From Bradyrhizobium betae (GTDB taxonomy: Bacteria > Pseudomonadota > Alphaproteobacteria > Rhizobiales > Xanthobacteraceae), in NCBI RefSeq assembly GCF_004123905.1, contig NZ_MZXW01000016.1, forward strand, positions 124,001 to 188,000: a stretch of 64,000 nt of DNA, written 5' to 3'. A program made the position numbers and the translations under genes. The notes below the pieces were generated by a model, which was not told the origin of the DNA, made no database searches, and saw nothing but the letters and a program-made list of their open reading frames with translations. Every line of letters starts with the position of its first letter. Position 1 is the stretch's first letter. Positions 38,997 through 48,081 of this stretch are shown here, piece by piece.

Positions 38997-39791
38997 TTAC
39001 TCGGCGGCTTGCGCCAGCACCGGCCGGTGCGCCAGCCAGCCGTCGATGAAATGATCAAGCCAAGCGCGTTCCGCCGCATCGTAGACGGCGCGATCCGCAA
39101 AATGATGATGCCGCTCGCGCGCGCCGGGCGCGCTGAGGCCGTCATAGCCGCGCGTGGTCCAGCAATGCATCATCGCGTAGGTCACATCAGGGTGAAATTG
39201 CAGGCCGAAAGCATTGCCCGTGCGGAACGCCTGGTTCGGAAAGTCATCGCCTTCCGCAAGCAATTCAGCACCTCGCGGCAGCTCAAATCCCTCGCGATGC
39301 CAGTGATAGACCTGCGCCGGCCAATCCGGGCAGAGCGCGTGTCCCGCAGCGGTCGGGCGAATCGGGTAGTAGCCGATCTGGGTCAGCGCCTGCGCATGCG
39401 GCGCGACACGCGCGCCGAGCTGCATCGCGAGCATCTGCGCCCCCAGGCAGATGCCGAGGAACGGCCGCTGTTCGCGGAGCGGAATTTCGATCCAGTCGAT
39501 CTCGCGGCGGATGTAGTCGTCGGAATCATTGGCGCTCATCGGGCCGCCGAAGACCACGGCACCGGCGTGCCGGTCGAGCGTCTCGGGCAGGGGATCACCG
39601 AAGCGGGGACGGCGGATGTCGAGACGATGGCCGAGCGCGCGCAGTGCATTGCCGACGCGGCCGGGCGTCGAGGATTCCTGATGCAGGACGATCAGAACCG
39701 GCAACCGGGTTTCGGAGGCGGGGGCGCTCGGCGTCCTTCTGGGGAAGGGCACCACTTCTGCGCCACCAAACCTGTTCGTCCGAAACGACAT
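38997..39791 (-). CDS. Class I glutamine amidotransferase, GMP-synthase-like stand-alone domain
   Basis: 264 residues. GATase1 triad visible: nucleophile Cys in L-G-I-C-L-G-A-Q-M-L, and His in L-Q-F-H-P-D-V-T with the nearby acidic residue expected to follow replaced by Asp/Thr spacing (typical reads H-P-E). G-G-P-M-S-A-N-D marks the oxyanion region. Such stand-alone domains hydrolyse glutamine or gamma-glutamyl compounds (for example gamma-glutamyl-polyamine hydrolases); the substrate is open. Proline- and arginine-rich first 25 residues are not part of the domain. Confidence 0.85.
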   Translation of the reverse strand: MSFRTNRFGGAEVVPFPRRTPSAPASETRLPVLIVLHQESSTPGRVGNALRALGHRLDIRRPRFGDPLPETLDRHAGAVVFGGPMSANDSDDYIRREIDWIEIPLREQRPFLGICLGAQMLAMQLGARVAPHAQALTQIGYYPIRPTAAGHALCPDWPAQVYHWHREGFELPRGAELLAEGDDFPNQAFRTGNAFGLQFHPDVTYAMMHCWTTRGYDGLSAPGARERHHHFADRAVYDAAERAWLDHFIDGWLAHRPVLAQAAE

Positions 39792-39920
39792 GGCCTCTGC
39801 GAGTGCTATCGGTTCAAGCCGCCAGCGTAGCTAAGCGCTGGTTAACATCGCGTGAGTTTGCGCACACACGCGCCGATATAGAAGCAAGCTCCGGGCCACT
39901 ACGGAGGCTTCGATCGTTCT

Positions 39921-40700
39921 TTACTGCCGCTGCCGCTGGAATCGGCTGGTGGCGGACAGGATGAAGCCGCGCGGGAAGAAACGCAGCGCGAACGGCACAA
40001 TCTTGATGCCGAGGCCGGGCAGCACTGCCCGTTTGTTGGCCATCAGGCCGCGATAGCCCTCTCGTGCAACGTCGGCGGCAGAGACGTTGAGAATGGCCGT
40101 ATCGTGCCCGGATCCAACGCGGGCCCGCGCCTGGAATTCGGTGGGCACGGGGCCCGGGCAAAGGACGGTGACGCGAACACCGCGCGGCGCGAGCTCCGCC
40201 CGCAACGCTTCGGTGAAGGAGATCACATAGGCCTTGGAGGCGTAGTAGACGGCCATGCCGGGGCCGGGCAGAAAGCCGGCGACCGATCCGACATTGAGAA
40301 GGCCGCCCTTGTTCCTGATGAGCTGATCGGCAAAGCGCAGCGACAGATCGGTCAGAGCCCGGACGTTGACATCCACGATGCCGACTTGCTCGCAGCGGTC
40401 GCGCTCGATGGCGTCGCCGAACACACCGAAGCCGGCATTGTTGACGAGATTGTCGAGCTCGACGCCTTCGGCCGCGAGTGCGGCGGCGATCTTGTCGCCG
40501 GCATCTAGCTCCTGGAGATCGCAAGCGATCACGATCGGCTTCTTGCCGCCCTTGGCGGCGAGCTCGTTCGCGAGCGCCTCAAGACGATCCGCCCGCCGCG
40601 CCGTCAGCGCGAGACGATGCCCGTTGGCGGCGAACACACGCGCCAGCTCCGTGCCGATGCCCGCCGACGCACCGGTGATCAACGTTACCCGCTCAGTCAC
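39921..40700 (-). CDS. SDR-family oxidoreductase (DltE/YqjQ-like)
   Basis: 259 residues from a GTG at 40700; a TTG start at 40739 would add 13 residues without a binding site. Classical SDR: T-G-A-S-A-G-I-G (about 8-15), N-N-A-G-F-G (about 86-91), catalytic Ser in V-G-S-V-A-G-F and Y-x3-K as Y-Y-A-S-K, then C-P-G-P-V-P-T-E-F. The C-terminus (about 235-259) is hydrophobic and basic. Substrate unknown. Confidence 0.86.
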   Translation of the reverse strand: MTERVTLITGASAGIGTELARVFAANGHRLALTARRADRLEALANELAAKGGKKPIVIACDLQELDAGDKIAAALAAEGVELDNLVNNAGFGVFGDAIERDRCEQVGIVDVNVRALTDLSLRFADQLIRNKGGLLNVGSVAGFLPGPGMAVYYASKAYVISFTEALRAELAPRGVRVTVLCPGPVPTEFQARARVGSGHDTAILNVSAADVAREGYRGLMANKRAVLPGLGIKIVPFALRFFPRGFILSATSRFQRQRQ

Positions 40701-40928
40701 GATAGCAGTCTCTTGAATTGAAGTTTTTTGGCCCCGCAATGGCGGAACGAGAGCATAGGCCGTGCGCGACAGGCAAGCGGCGCTGGCGGCATGGCGGCCT
40801 GAGCGCGCGACAGGGAGAGCAGGAAGCCCCTGGATTTACGGGCGAATTCGAAAACCAGCCGGCCGGGACTTACATTAAAGTTTCGTCATGTGGCCGGTAC
40901 AACCGGCAATTGGCCATCTCAGAGCAGC

Positions 40929-41417
40929 TCAGCCGCCGATGGCGCTGTCCTTGACCTGACCGCCAGCACGGTCCGCGACCGCATGCTTCAGGTCGATCCG
41001 GTCGCGCTGGGCAATCCCGAGCAGGTCGGAGGCGCGCCAGACGACATTGTCCTCGAACTCGGAGACCTGGCCATCGGCATAGACCAGCTCCCACATCATC
41101 TGGACGATGCGTTTGCGCCCCGCTTCGTCGAGCGAGCGCATGATGACGCTGGTGAAATGGTAGAGATCGACCGCATCGCCCTCGACCTGGGTCGCATCCG
41201 CGATCAAGCGATCGGCGGTGCCGCGATCGAGCCCGAAATGGCTTTCGATCAGGCTGTGCAGCTTGCGTTGCTCGGCCGCGGTCGGCTCACCGTCCAGCGA
41301 GATCACGTGGACCAACAACGCGGTCGCCGCCAGCCGGTAATCGCTATCGCCGAATGCACGATCCCCGGCATGGGGAGCAACAATGTCGGCGATGAATTGG
41401 CGCAGGCCGTCGAGCAT
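40929..41417 (-). CDS. TerB-like domain protein
   Basis: 162 residues, all-helical. The TerB fold is suggested by two acidic D-G-E / D-G-Q-V-S-E-F-E motifs (about 43 and 115-122) that bind metal in this family, and repeats of L-x3-V-I-S-L-D-G-E type. It is a stand-alone gene with no ter operon neighbours, so a tellurite role should not be assumed. Confidence 0.82.
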   Translation of the reverse strand: MLDGLRQFIADIVAPHAGDRAFGDSDYRLAATALLVHVISLDGEPTAAEQRKLHSLIESHFGLDRGTADRLIADATQVEGDAVDLYHFTSVIMRSLDEAGRKRIVQMMWELVYADGQVSEFEDNVVWRASDLLGIAQRDRIDLKHAVADRAGGQVKDSAIGG

Positions 41418-41553
41418 AGGATCCTACCGAGATCGATGACGCCGCGGGGGCGCGGCTGTTACCAGCATTATATGAGCGGGAAACTCAACCGGCGCAACGT
41501 GCGTCAGTTCCGCGCGCGTATTACGTTTCGGCAATCTGGAGGCGGTGGTTAGG
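41418..41553. other. Non-coding part of the gap before the repeat pair
   Basis: First 136 bases of a 358-base gap between the TerB-like gene start and the 3' end of the cyclase gene. I see no gene, tRNA or clear terminator; the TerB promoter should lie here, and no strong boxes are visible. The rest of the gap is filled by a family D and a family A repeat. Confidence 0.5.
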
Positions 41554-41630
41554 CGTCATGGCCGGGCTTGTCCCGACCATCCACGCACGGCGCGAAGAAC
41601 GTGGTGCCCGGGACAAGCCCAGGCACGACA
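41554..41630. repeat. Dispersed repeat, family D, copy 2
   Basis: Begins CGTCATGGCCGGGCTTGTCC and ends GGACAAGCCCAGGCACGAC, giving an inverted pair of about 14 bases. Related to the element at 15960-16067. It is separated from a family A copy by about 32 bases. Confidence 0.8.
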
Positions 41631-41662
41631 GCGGAGAGTGTAACGCGCATCCGCATCCACGC

Positions 41663-41749
41663 CGTCATTGCGAGGAGCTCTTGCGACGAAGCAATCCAGA
41701 CTGTCTCCGCGGAAAGACTCTGGATTGCTTCGCTTCGCTCGCAATGACG
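41663..41749. repeat. Dispersed palindromic repeat, family A, copy 5
   Basis: 87 bases with the standard CGTCATTGCGAG and CTCGCAATGACG ends and GAAGCAATCCAGA / TCTGGATTGCTTC inner pair. Lies 26 bases after the stop codon of the Zn-ribbon cyclase gene. Confidence 0.9.
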
Positions 41750-41775
41750 GAGAGTGTGGCGGACTTGGGAAGCCG

Positions 41776-43185
41776 TCACGGAATCTCGTACACCACCATC
41801 TTGTCGGCGATGCCGCGCAATGCGGCTTGTTTCTGGATCGGCCTGATTTCGCGCTGCTTCAGCACTTCCGCCACAGCGGGCGCATCGAGCACAGGACCGG
41901 TGATGTGGATCTCCTGCGCGGTCGAAAGACTCTGCACGCGGGCCGCGATGTTGACGGTCTGGCCGAAATAATCCTGCCGCTCGTTCAGCATCACCGCAAG
42001 ACACGGCCCTTCGTGGATGCCGATCTTGACGATGAGATCGGCTGTCTCGCGCTTCTTGTTGAGCTCCTCCATCGCCGAGCGCATCCGCAAGCCCGCGACG
42101 ATCGCGTGCTCGGGACGGATGAAAGTCGCCATCACGGCATCGCCGATGGTCTTCACCACCGCGCCTTTCTCGGACGAGATGATCTCGAGCAACGCATGGA
42201 AATGCGCGCGCACGAGATCGAACGCGGCGAGATCACCGACCCGCTCGTAGAGCGCCGTCGACCCCTTCAGATCGGTGAACAGGAAGGTCAGCGAGGTGAT
42301 CTGGAGCCGCTGGTCGAGGCTGAGATTGTCTGCCTTGAAGACATCGCGAAAGGTCTGGTTCGACAGCATCCGCTTGGCGGTGAGGAACGGCTTGCGCTGG
42401 CCGATCAGGTGGTGAAGCGCCTCGGCCGCGATGAACACCGACGGCAGCACGCGCACGCCGGCCTGGTTCTCCAGCGACAGCCGCAGCGGGCCCGGCCGCA
42501 TGGTCGTGGTCCCCGTCGGCGCCTGCACCCTGTTGTACATGATGGCGAGCTGCTGGCGGTCTTTGGTCGGCTCGCCCTGGACGTCGATGAAATGGGCCGC
42601 GTGCGTCACCGGCTCGAAGATGATGATGAAGTCGTTCGGCAGTTGCAGCGACATGGTCGCCTTCTCGCCGGCCGGCAGCTCCATCGTGTCCAGCGTCACC
42701 TCGTTGGCCAGGGTCGCAAACGATTCCTTGTTGAAGTCGACGCCGGAGCTCCAGAACACCTGCTTGAAATACTCCCACACCGGAAGCGTGTCGGGGTCGT
42801 GCGCCGCGATGCGTCGCACACGCGGGTTCACGGTGAAGGAGACTTCGACCTGATCGTCGACGGAGGCCTTGTAGCCGCAGGCGCAGAGCGCGCAGTGATA
42901 ATCGTCCGGCTTGAGCGCCTTCAGCGTCGAGTGGGCGCCAAGCACGCCACCGCAGCCCGGGCACAGCACGTTCCAGCCGAGATCGAACAGCCCGAGTCGC
43001 GCCGCATGCAGGAAGGCGGAAATGGCATGCTCCTCGTCCACCCCATGCTGCTTGGCGAAGTCGAGAACATTGACGCGGTTGAGCTCGTGATCTTCACCGT
43101 CCTCAATCAGGCGAGTGATCTCGTCGACCACTTTCGCATCGGCGGTCTGCTTCAGAACGGAAAACTGGGCCTGGATGTCGCTCAT
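41776..43185 (-). CDS. Class III adenylate cyclase with N-terminal Zn-ribbon DUF5939 region
   Basis: 469 residues. Residues about 1-270 form a DUF5939-type regulatory region: a winged-helix-like start, then C-P-G-C-G-G and C-A-L-C-A-C-G-Y (about 74 and 97), which look like a four-cysteine zinc ribbon, then a beta-rich part. Residues about 290-469 form the class III catalytic domain: F-T-D-L-K-G-S-T (first metal Asp), G-A-V-V-K-T-I-G-D-A-V-M-A (second metal Asp), G-I-H-E-G-P and V-N-I-A-A-R-V transition-state motif. All catalytic residues are present, so cAMP synthesis is expected. Last gene of a row with P450 and lipase genes (gap of 50 bases). Confidence 0.9.
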   Translation of the reverse strand: MSDIQAQFSVLKQTADAKVVDEITRLIEDGEDHELNRVNVLDFAKQHGVDEEHAISAFLHAARLGLFDLGWNVLCPGCGGVLGAHSTLKALKPDDYHCALCACGYKASVDDQVEVSFTVNPRVRRIAAHDPDTLPVWEYFKQVFWSSGVDFNKESFATLANEVTLDTMELPAGEKATMSLQLPNDFIIIFEPVTHAAHFIDVQGEPTKDRQQLAIMYNRVQAPTGTTTMRPGPLRLSLENQAGVRVLPSVFIAAEALHHLIGQRKPFLTAKRMLSNQTFRDVFKADNLSLDQRLQITSLTFLFTDLKGSTALYERVGDLAAFDLVRAHFHALLEIISSEKGAVVKTIGDAVMATFIRPEHAIVAGLRMRSAMEELNKKRETADLIVKIGIHEGPCLAVMLNERQDYFGQTVNIAARVQSLSTAQEIHITGPVLDAPAVAEVLKQREIRPIQKQAALRGIADKMVVYEIP

Positions 43186-43235
43186 GGCGTAACTCTATCT
43201 GTGTTGGATCACGCCATCGGCCAGACGAACGTCTG

Positions 43236-44603
43236 TCACCGACGTGTGATGCTGAAGAGGGGTGAGCGGTCCGGCTGGGTCGTGACCACACCGTGCGGGA
43301 TCACGGGAACCCTGTCGGCAAGCTCGACACGGAATGCGCCGATCAGCCGGGCCAGCGCCAGCACGGATTCGGCTTGCGCGAACGGCGCACCGACGCAGAC
43401 GCGCGGGCCCGCGCCGAACGGCAAATAAGCGAAACGGTCGGGTGCCTCTTTCGACATGAATCGCTTTGGAATGAACGCGTTCGGCTGATCCCACAGCTTC
43501 TCGTGCCGGTGCAGCAGCCATGGCGCGATCATGATGATGTCGCCCTTGCCGATCTCTATTCCGGCCGCATTGTCCTTCTCGCGCGCGGCGCGCGCGACCA
43601 GGAAGGCGGGCGGATAGAGCCGCATGGTCTCGTCCATCACCGCGCGGGTGAACTTCTGCCGATCGATGTCCGCCATGCTGTCGAGATGTTCGCCGCGGGT
43701 CTCGGACGCCACCTCCTCCTGCGTGTCGGGATCAAGCGCGAGCAGATAGAGCGCCCAGAACAGTGCGGTCGCGGTCGTCTCATGACCGGCAAGGATCATG
43801 GTCGCGACTTCGTCGACAAGCTGCTCGTCGGAAAAGCCCTTGCCGGTTTCAGGATCGCGCGCCTCGTCCATGAGGTCGAACAGATCGCGCGGCGGCGCGC
43901 CGTCCTTCTTGCCCATCTTGCGCCGCTCGGCGATCAGCGTCGCCACGAATTCGGTCCAGCGCTTGCGGAAACGGGCGCGAGCCCGATCCATCGGGGTCGG
44001 CCAGGACACCGGCAGCAGCATGTCGAGGAGATACGGCCGTCCCAGCCGCTCACCATACTCCATGACGAAATTGCGCAAGGTCGCCCCGTGCCTATCCATG
44101 CCGAACGAGAACATCGTGCGCCCGGCGATCTCCAGCGTCATGCGCTGCATGATCTCGCGCAGATCGACCGGCGCGCCGGTCTGCGTGTCAAGCTTCGCAA
44201 TCGTCTCGTCAAGCACCGCCGTCATGTGCGGGACGAGGTTCGCGGTCGCGCGCGGCGTGAAGGCCGGCGCGAGCGTGCGGCGCTGAAACGTCCAGGAATG
44301 GCCTTCCGCGATCAGAAGACCTTCGCCAAGCACGGGACGCAACATGCGGATGCCCGCCGGCGTGCGCGAATAATTCTCGTAATTGCTGAGCAGGACATGC
44401 CGGATCGCATCCGGGCGGTTCAGGATAAAACTGTTGCGGAGGAAGAAGCGGCCCTTGATGACGTCTTCCTCATAGGCACGCTGCCCCCAGGTTGCGATCA
44501 TGTTCTGCCTGATCACCGCGATCCGGCCGAAGAACGACATGTCGTCGGGCGCACGCGGCGGCGTCGGAGGGATGATGGGCCGACGCACGCTGGCGATATT
44601 CAT
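43236..44603 (-). CDS. Cytochrome P450
   Basis: 455 residues from the ATG at 44603, preceded by GGGAGAG at ideal spacing. Soluble bacterial P450: I-helix A-G-H-E-T-T-A-T (oxygen activation), K-helix E-x-x-R in D-E-T-M-R, and heme-binding F-G-A-G-P-R-V-C-V-G with the proximal cysteine. The sequence style (W-x-x-Q-R-R-T-L-A-P-A-F near residue 115) is like the CYP4/CYP102 group of fatty-acid or hydrocarbon hydroxylases. No ferredoxin or reductase gene is adjacent. It lies 34 bases after a Tat-exported lipase-like gene and 50 bases before a cyclase gene. Confidence 0.92.
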   Translation of the reverse strand: MNIASVRRPIIPPTPPRAPDDMSFFGRIAVIRQNMIATWGQRAYEEDVIKGRFFLRNSFILNRPDAIRHVLLSNYENYSRTPAGIRMLRPVLGEGLLIAEGHSWTFQRRTLAPAFTPRATANLVPHMTAVLDETIAKLDTQTGAPVDLREIMQRMTLEIAGRTMFSFGMDRHGATLRNFVMEYGERLGRPYLLDMLLPVSWPTPMDRARARFRKRWTEFVATLIAERRKMGKKDGAPPRDLFDLMDEARDPETGKGFSDEQLVDEVATMILAGHETTATALFWALYLLALDPDTQEEVASETRGEHLDSMADIDRQKFTRAVMDETMRLYPPAFLVARAAREKDNAAGIEIGKGDIIMIAPWLLHRHEKLWDQPNAFIPKRFMSKEAPDRFAYLPFGAGPRVCVGAPFAQAESVLALARLIGAFRVELADRVPVIPHGVVTTQPDRSPLFSITRR

Positions 44604-44637
44604 GGCTCTCTCCCGCAGATGGGACGCAGGCAAATAG

Positions 44638-46008
44638 CTAATAAGTCAGCTCGGCAACCGCAATCCTGTTCTCGGCGGCAGGCCAGAGGCGTGCCACAAT
44701 TCGTTCTTCGCCAAATTGGGCCACGATGTTACGCCCGACCTCGCCGATTGGAAGCCGCAAGGTTGCTGCCGAATCCGTGGGCACGCCCGGCTTGACGTCA
44801 TCAGGCTCCTTGCCGGCGAACAGCACGACGTCCCGCGGCAGGCCGAAATAACCCCGTGGCCGCGACATGATCACGACGGCGCCGGCATCCTTGTCGGCCG
44901 GTCCGAGCGGGCGGGCGGCGCGCAAATGCACGACGTCGGACGAGCGCGGGAAGGGCGAGCGGTAAATGTGAGTCGTCGGCGCATCCGGCGACGCGAGGGC
45001 AAATTCGAGCGACCAGGCGGGATCGACCTGCGCCGGCCCCCAGCGACCATCGGCGCCGGTCTTCGCGTTATGCACGGCACCGCCCTTGCGCTCGCCGGTA
45101 TCAGGATCGACGCGGAATATCTCGACGGTTGCACCCGCAACCGGGCGATTGGTCGAGACGCCGCCGGGCGTGCCCGTGACGAGGCCACTCAGCCTGACGC
45201 TCTGCTCCGGAACGATCGCGATGCGCGATGGCTCACGTCCGACAATGAATTTGTAGATCTCGCGGAAGGCACGCGGATGGAACGCCACCTCGCGATGGTC
45301 GAGCGCGCCGAGCACGAGATTGGTGGCGCCCGTCAGCTCCGGCCCTTCGACCGTGACGCCGGTCGGCGTACCGGGCTTGCCGATGAAACGGCCGTCGGCT
45401 TGTGCATATTTGTCCATGCCGTCGCTGCGAAGCGTGAGGAAGGCCGTGCCCGGTGTCACCTCGCTCTCGCCCTCGTTCAGGCCACGCAGGAAACTGCCGC
45501 GGCCGTTGAACTCGTTGTTCGGCTGGTCATCCGTCGCGAACACGCCGTGATTGGGTGTGCCGCACAGCACGGCGTGGCTGACATCGCCGGCCCCGCCATT
45601 TTTGATGACATTGCGGATCGCATAGCCGCCGCGCGAGCTGCCAACCAACGCCACGCGCGCCGCACCGGTCCGGCGCTTCAGTTCGGCGATGGCAGCAGCG
45701 AGCTCGCGGCGCTGGTCCTCGGTCGAGGAGCGGCTGGCTTGCTCGACCTTGTCGTCGCTCCGCGCATTGGGATCGGTGAAATTGATCGCCATCATGCGAT
45801 CACGGGCGATGCCGTTGGACTCCATCCGCCACATCGTGGTCATCCAGAGCGCATCGTAGTCGCCATTGCCATGGACAAACAGGATCGGCGGCACCTCGCT
45901 TGGCGCGGCGGCGGGTGTGGTCTGGGCCAACGCGCCGGTCCGCAAGCTCGCAACTGCGAAAGGCAAGCTGCCCGCCCCCAGCAGGATCGTCCGTCGCGAC
46001 AGCCTCAT
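44638..46008 (-). CDS. Tat-exported alpha/beta hydrolase, lipase-like
   Basis: 456 residues. Twin-arginine signal L-S-R-R-T-I-L-L-G with cleavage near A-L-A-Q. Hydrolase domain about 40-250: oxyanion segment I-L-F-V-H-G-N-G-D, and a nucleophile elbow V-G-S-S-R-G-G in place of the common G-H-S-x-G; a His in L-D-H-R-E-V. A second half (about 265-456) is beta-rich and reads like a carboxypeptidase-regulatory or Ig-like domain (V-T-G-T-P-G-G, A-G-A-T-V-E-I-F-R). Family membership is reasonable but the substrate is unknown. First gene of a row with P450 and cyclase. Confidence 0.82.
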   Translation of the reverse strand: MRLSRRTILLGAGSLPFAVASLRTGALAQTTPAAAPSEVPPILFVHGNGDYDALWMTTMWRMESNGIARDRMMAINFTDPNARSDDKVEQASRSSTEDQRRELAAAIAELKRRTGAARVALVGSSRGGYAIRNVIKNGGAGDVSHAVLCGTPNHGVFATDDQPNNEFNGRGSFLRGLNEGESEVTPGTAFLTLRSDGMDKYAQADGRFIGKPGTPTGVTVEGPELTGATNLVLGALDHREVAFHPRAFREIYKFIVGREPSRIAIVPEQSVRLSGLVTGTPGGVSTNRPVAGATVEIFRVDPDTGERKGGAVHNAKTGADGRWGPAQVDPAWSLEFALASPDAPTTHIYRSPFPRSSDVVHLRAARPLGPADKDAGAVVIMSRPRGYFGLPRDVVLFAGKEPDDVKPGVPTDSAATLRLPIGEVGRNIVAQFGEERIVARLWPAAENRIAVAELTY

Positions 46009-46158
46009 CTGTTCCTCCCCGGCAAAACTAGCGTCTTTGCACCGCTTATAGCGGCCTAACCACTGGACAGCGAAGGACTTTCGCGGGCATCACTGATCTT
46101 GCCGGAATCACCCAAGACCACTCCAAGATCACTTCTGCCAGCCCATTTGGAAGGGGAT

Positions 46159-47847
46159 ATGACCGAGCAGCCGAACCGTCAGAAATTCGCCGGCGACGGC
46201 ATCACCGCCCCCCTGCGGTACACCGTATTCCGGCGTATCTGGCTCGCCAGCCTGCTCTCCAATCTCGGCCTGTTGATCCAGGGCGTTGGCGCGGCCTGGG
46301 CGATGACGCAGATGGCGGCCTCGGCGGACAAGGTGGCGCTGGTGCAGACCGCCTTGATGCTGCCGATCATGCTGATCTCGATGCCGGCCGGCGCCATTGC
46401 CGACATGTATGACCGCCGCATCGTCACCCTGGTCTCGCTCGCGATCGCGCTGACCGGCGCGACGGCGCTGACGGTGCTGGCCTGGCTCAAGCTGATCACA
46501 CCGGAATTGCTGCTCGCCTTCTGCTTCGTGGTGGGCAGCGGCAACGCGCTGTTCGGCCCAGCCTGGCAGTCTTCGGTCAGCGAGCAGGTGCCGCCCGATG
46601 CACTGCCGTCGGCCGTCGCGCTGAACGGCATCAGCTACAACATCGCGCGCAGCTTCGGCCCTGCGGTCGGCGGCGTCATCGTCGCATCGCTCGGCGCGGT
46701 GGCGGCCTTTGCCTGCAATGCGATCCTCTATCTGCCGCTGCTGATGGTGCTGCTGCTCTGGCGGCGCAATACCGAGCCCTCGCGGCTGCCGCGCGAAAAA
46801 CTCAACCGCGCCATGGTCTCGGGCTTCCGCTACATCACCAATTCGCCGCCGATCAAGATCGTGCTGCTGCGCACATTGGTGATGGGCCTGTGCGGCGGCG
46901 CCATCATGGCGCTGATGCCGCTGGTGGCGCGCGATCTGCTGCATGGCGGCGCGCAGACCTACGGCATCATGCTCGGCGCCTTCGGCATGGGTGCTGTCGT
47001 CGGCGCGCTCAACATCCACGAACTGCGCAAGCGCATGAGCGGCGAGGCCGCGATCCGCGCCTGCACCATCTCGATGGCATTCGCGATGGCGGCGCTCGCC
47101 GTGAGCAGCGAACCGGTGCTGACTGCGGCTGCGCTGGTGCTCGCCGGCGCGGTCTGGATGGCGGCGGTGGCGCTGTTCAATATCGGCGTGCAGCTCTCGG
47201 CGCCGCGCTGGGTCGCGGGCCGCTCGCTCGCGGCGTTCCAGGCCTCGATATCAGGCGGCATCGCGATCGGCGCCTGGGGCTGGGGCCATCTCACCGACTA
47301 TGCCGGCGTCAAGGTCGCGCTGCTGACGGCGGCCGGCCTGATGCTGGTCTCGCCGCTGGTGGGGTTCTGGCTTACCATGCCGCGCGTCGGCGCGCGCAAC
47401 GAGGACGCCGACGTGCTCGCCGATCCCGAGGTGAAGCTGTCGATCACCGGGCGCAGTGGTCCCTTGGTGGTCGAGATCGAATACCGGGTCGCCCAGGAGA
47501 ACGCGCGTGCGTTCCACAACGTGATGCAGGACGTGCAGCTCTCCCGGCAGCGCAACGGCGCTTACGGCTGGTCGATTGCGCGCGACATCGCCGACCCCGA
47601 ATTGTGGACCGAGCGCTATCACTGCCCAACCTGGTTCGACTATCTGCGTCAGCGCAACCGTTCGACCCAGTCCGAGCGCGCGCTGCATCAGCAGGCGATC
47701 GATTTTCACATCGGCCCCGATCCGGTGCGGATCCGCCGCATGCTGGAGCGTCCGTTCGGCTCGGTACGGTGGAAAGAAGAGACGCCGGACCGTGCGAGTG
47801 CAGAGGTGTTGCCGGTGGTCGCGACCGCGGCGGGCAGCAGCACGTAG
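46159..47847 (+). CDS. MFS_3-family exporter with C-terminal cytoplasmic domain
   Basis: 562 residues from the ATG at 46159; an in-frame ATG at 46099 would add 20 polar residues, and AAGGGG lies just before the chosen start. About 12 membrane helices (about 25-410), with the enterobactin-exporter-like layout and M-Y-D-R-R-I-V-T motif A loop. The last 130 residues (about 430-562) form a soluble alpha/beta domain (E-I-E-Y-R-V, W-T-E-R-Y-H, H-Q-Q-A-I-D) resembling antibiotic-biosynthesis monooxygenase folds, a known extension of MFS_3 proteins. Divergent from the lipase-P450-cyclase row, with 150 bases between starts. Confidence 0.88.
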   Translation: MTEQPNRQKFAGDGITAPLRYTVFRRIWLASLLSNLGLLIQGVGAAWAMTQMAASADKVALVQTALMLPIMLISMPAGAIADMYDRRIVTLVSLAIALTGATALTVLAWLKLITPELLLAFCFVVGSGNALFGPAWQSSVSEQVPPDALPSAVALNGISYNIARSFGPAVGGVIVASLGAVAAFACNAILYLPLLMVLLLWRRNTEPSRLPREKLNRAMVSGFRYITNSPPIKIVLLRTLVMGLCGGAIMALMPLVARDLLHGGAQTYGIMLGAFGMGAVVGALNIHELRKRMSGEAAIRACTISMAFAMAALAVSSEPVLTAAALVLAGAVWMAAVALFNIGVQLSAPRWVAGRSLAAFQASISGGIAIGAWGWGHLTDYAGVKVALLTAAGLMLVSPLVGFWLTMPRVGARNEDADVLADPEVKLSITGRSGPLVVEIEYRVAQENARAFHNVMQDVQLSRQRNGAYGWSIARDIADPELWTERYHCPTWFDYLRQRNRSTQSERALHQQAIDFHIGPDPVRIRRMLERPFGSVRWKEETPDRASAEVLPVVATAAGSST

Positions 47848-47865
47848 GTCTTGCTTCGCCGCGTC

Positions 47866-48081
47866 CTACTGCCCGTGTTCAGTCAGCACCTTGTCGCAGC
47901 CCTTGCTCAGTTTGCTGCGGTTCTGCTTGAGGCAGGCGAGCACCGCACCATCGCCATTGTTCATCACCGGGCGGCAGAAGCGCGTGACATCGCGTGCGCA
48001 AGCATCGTGACCGGGCTGCTGTTGCGCGGATGCGCTGGACGCGCACAGAATCAAAGAAACAATGAAAAGAAATCTGGTCAT
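47866..48081 (-). CDS. Small exported Cys-rich protein, PF00839-like, copy 1
   Basis: 71 residues; signal peptide about 1-19 (cleavage near A-S-A-Q). The mature 50 residues hold four cysteines with spacing C-x7-C-x13-C-x11-C and F-C / A-C-L contexts, the pattern of the Golgi-protein-1/Cys-rich repeat. Two disulfides are likely in the periplasm. A paralogue with nearly identical spacing lies 183 bases upstream on the same strand. Function unknown. Confidence 0.8.
   Translation of the reverse strand: MTRFLFIVSLILCASSASAQQQPGHDACARDVTRFCRPVMNNGDGAVLACLKQNRSKLSKGCDKVLTEHGQ

Noticed and set aside
40929..41417. Tellurite-resistance role for the TerB-like gene
   Set aside because: TerB folds occur in many contexts, and no terC, terD or terZ genes are present.
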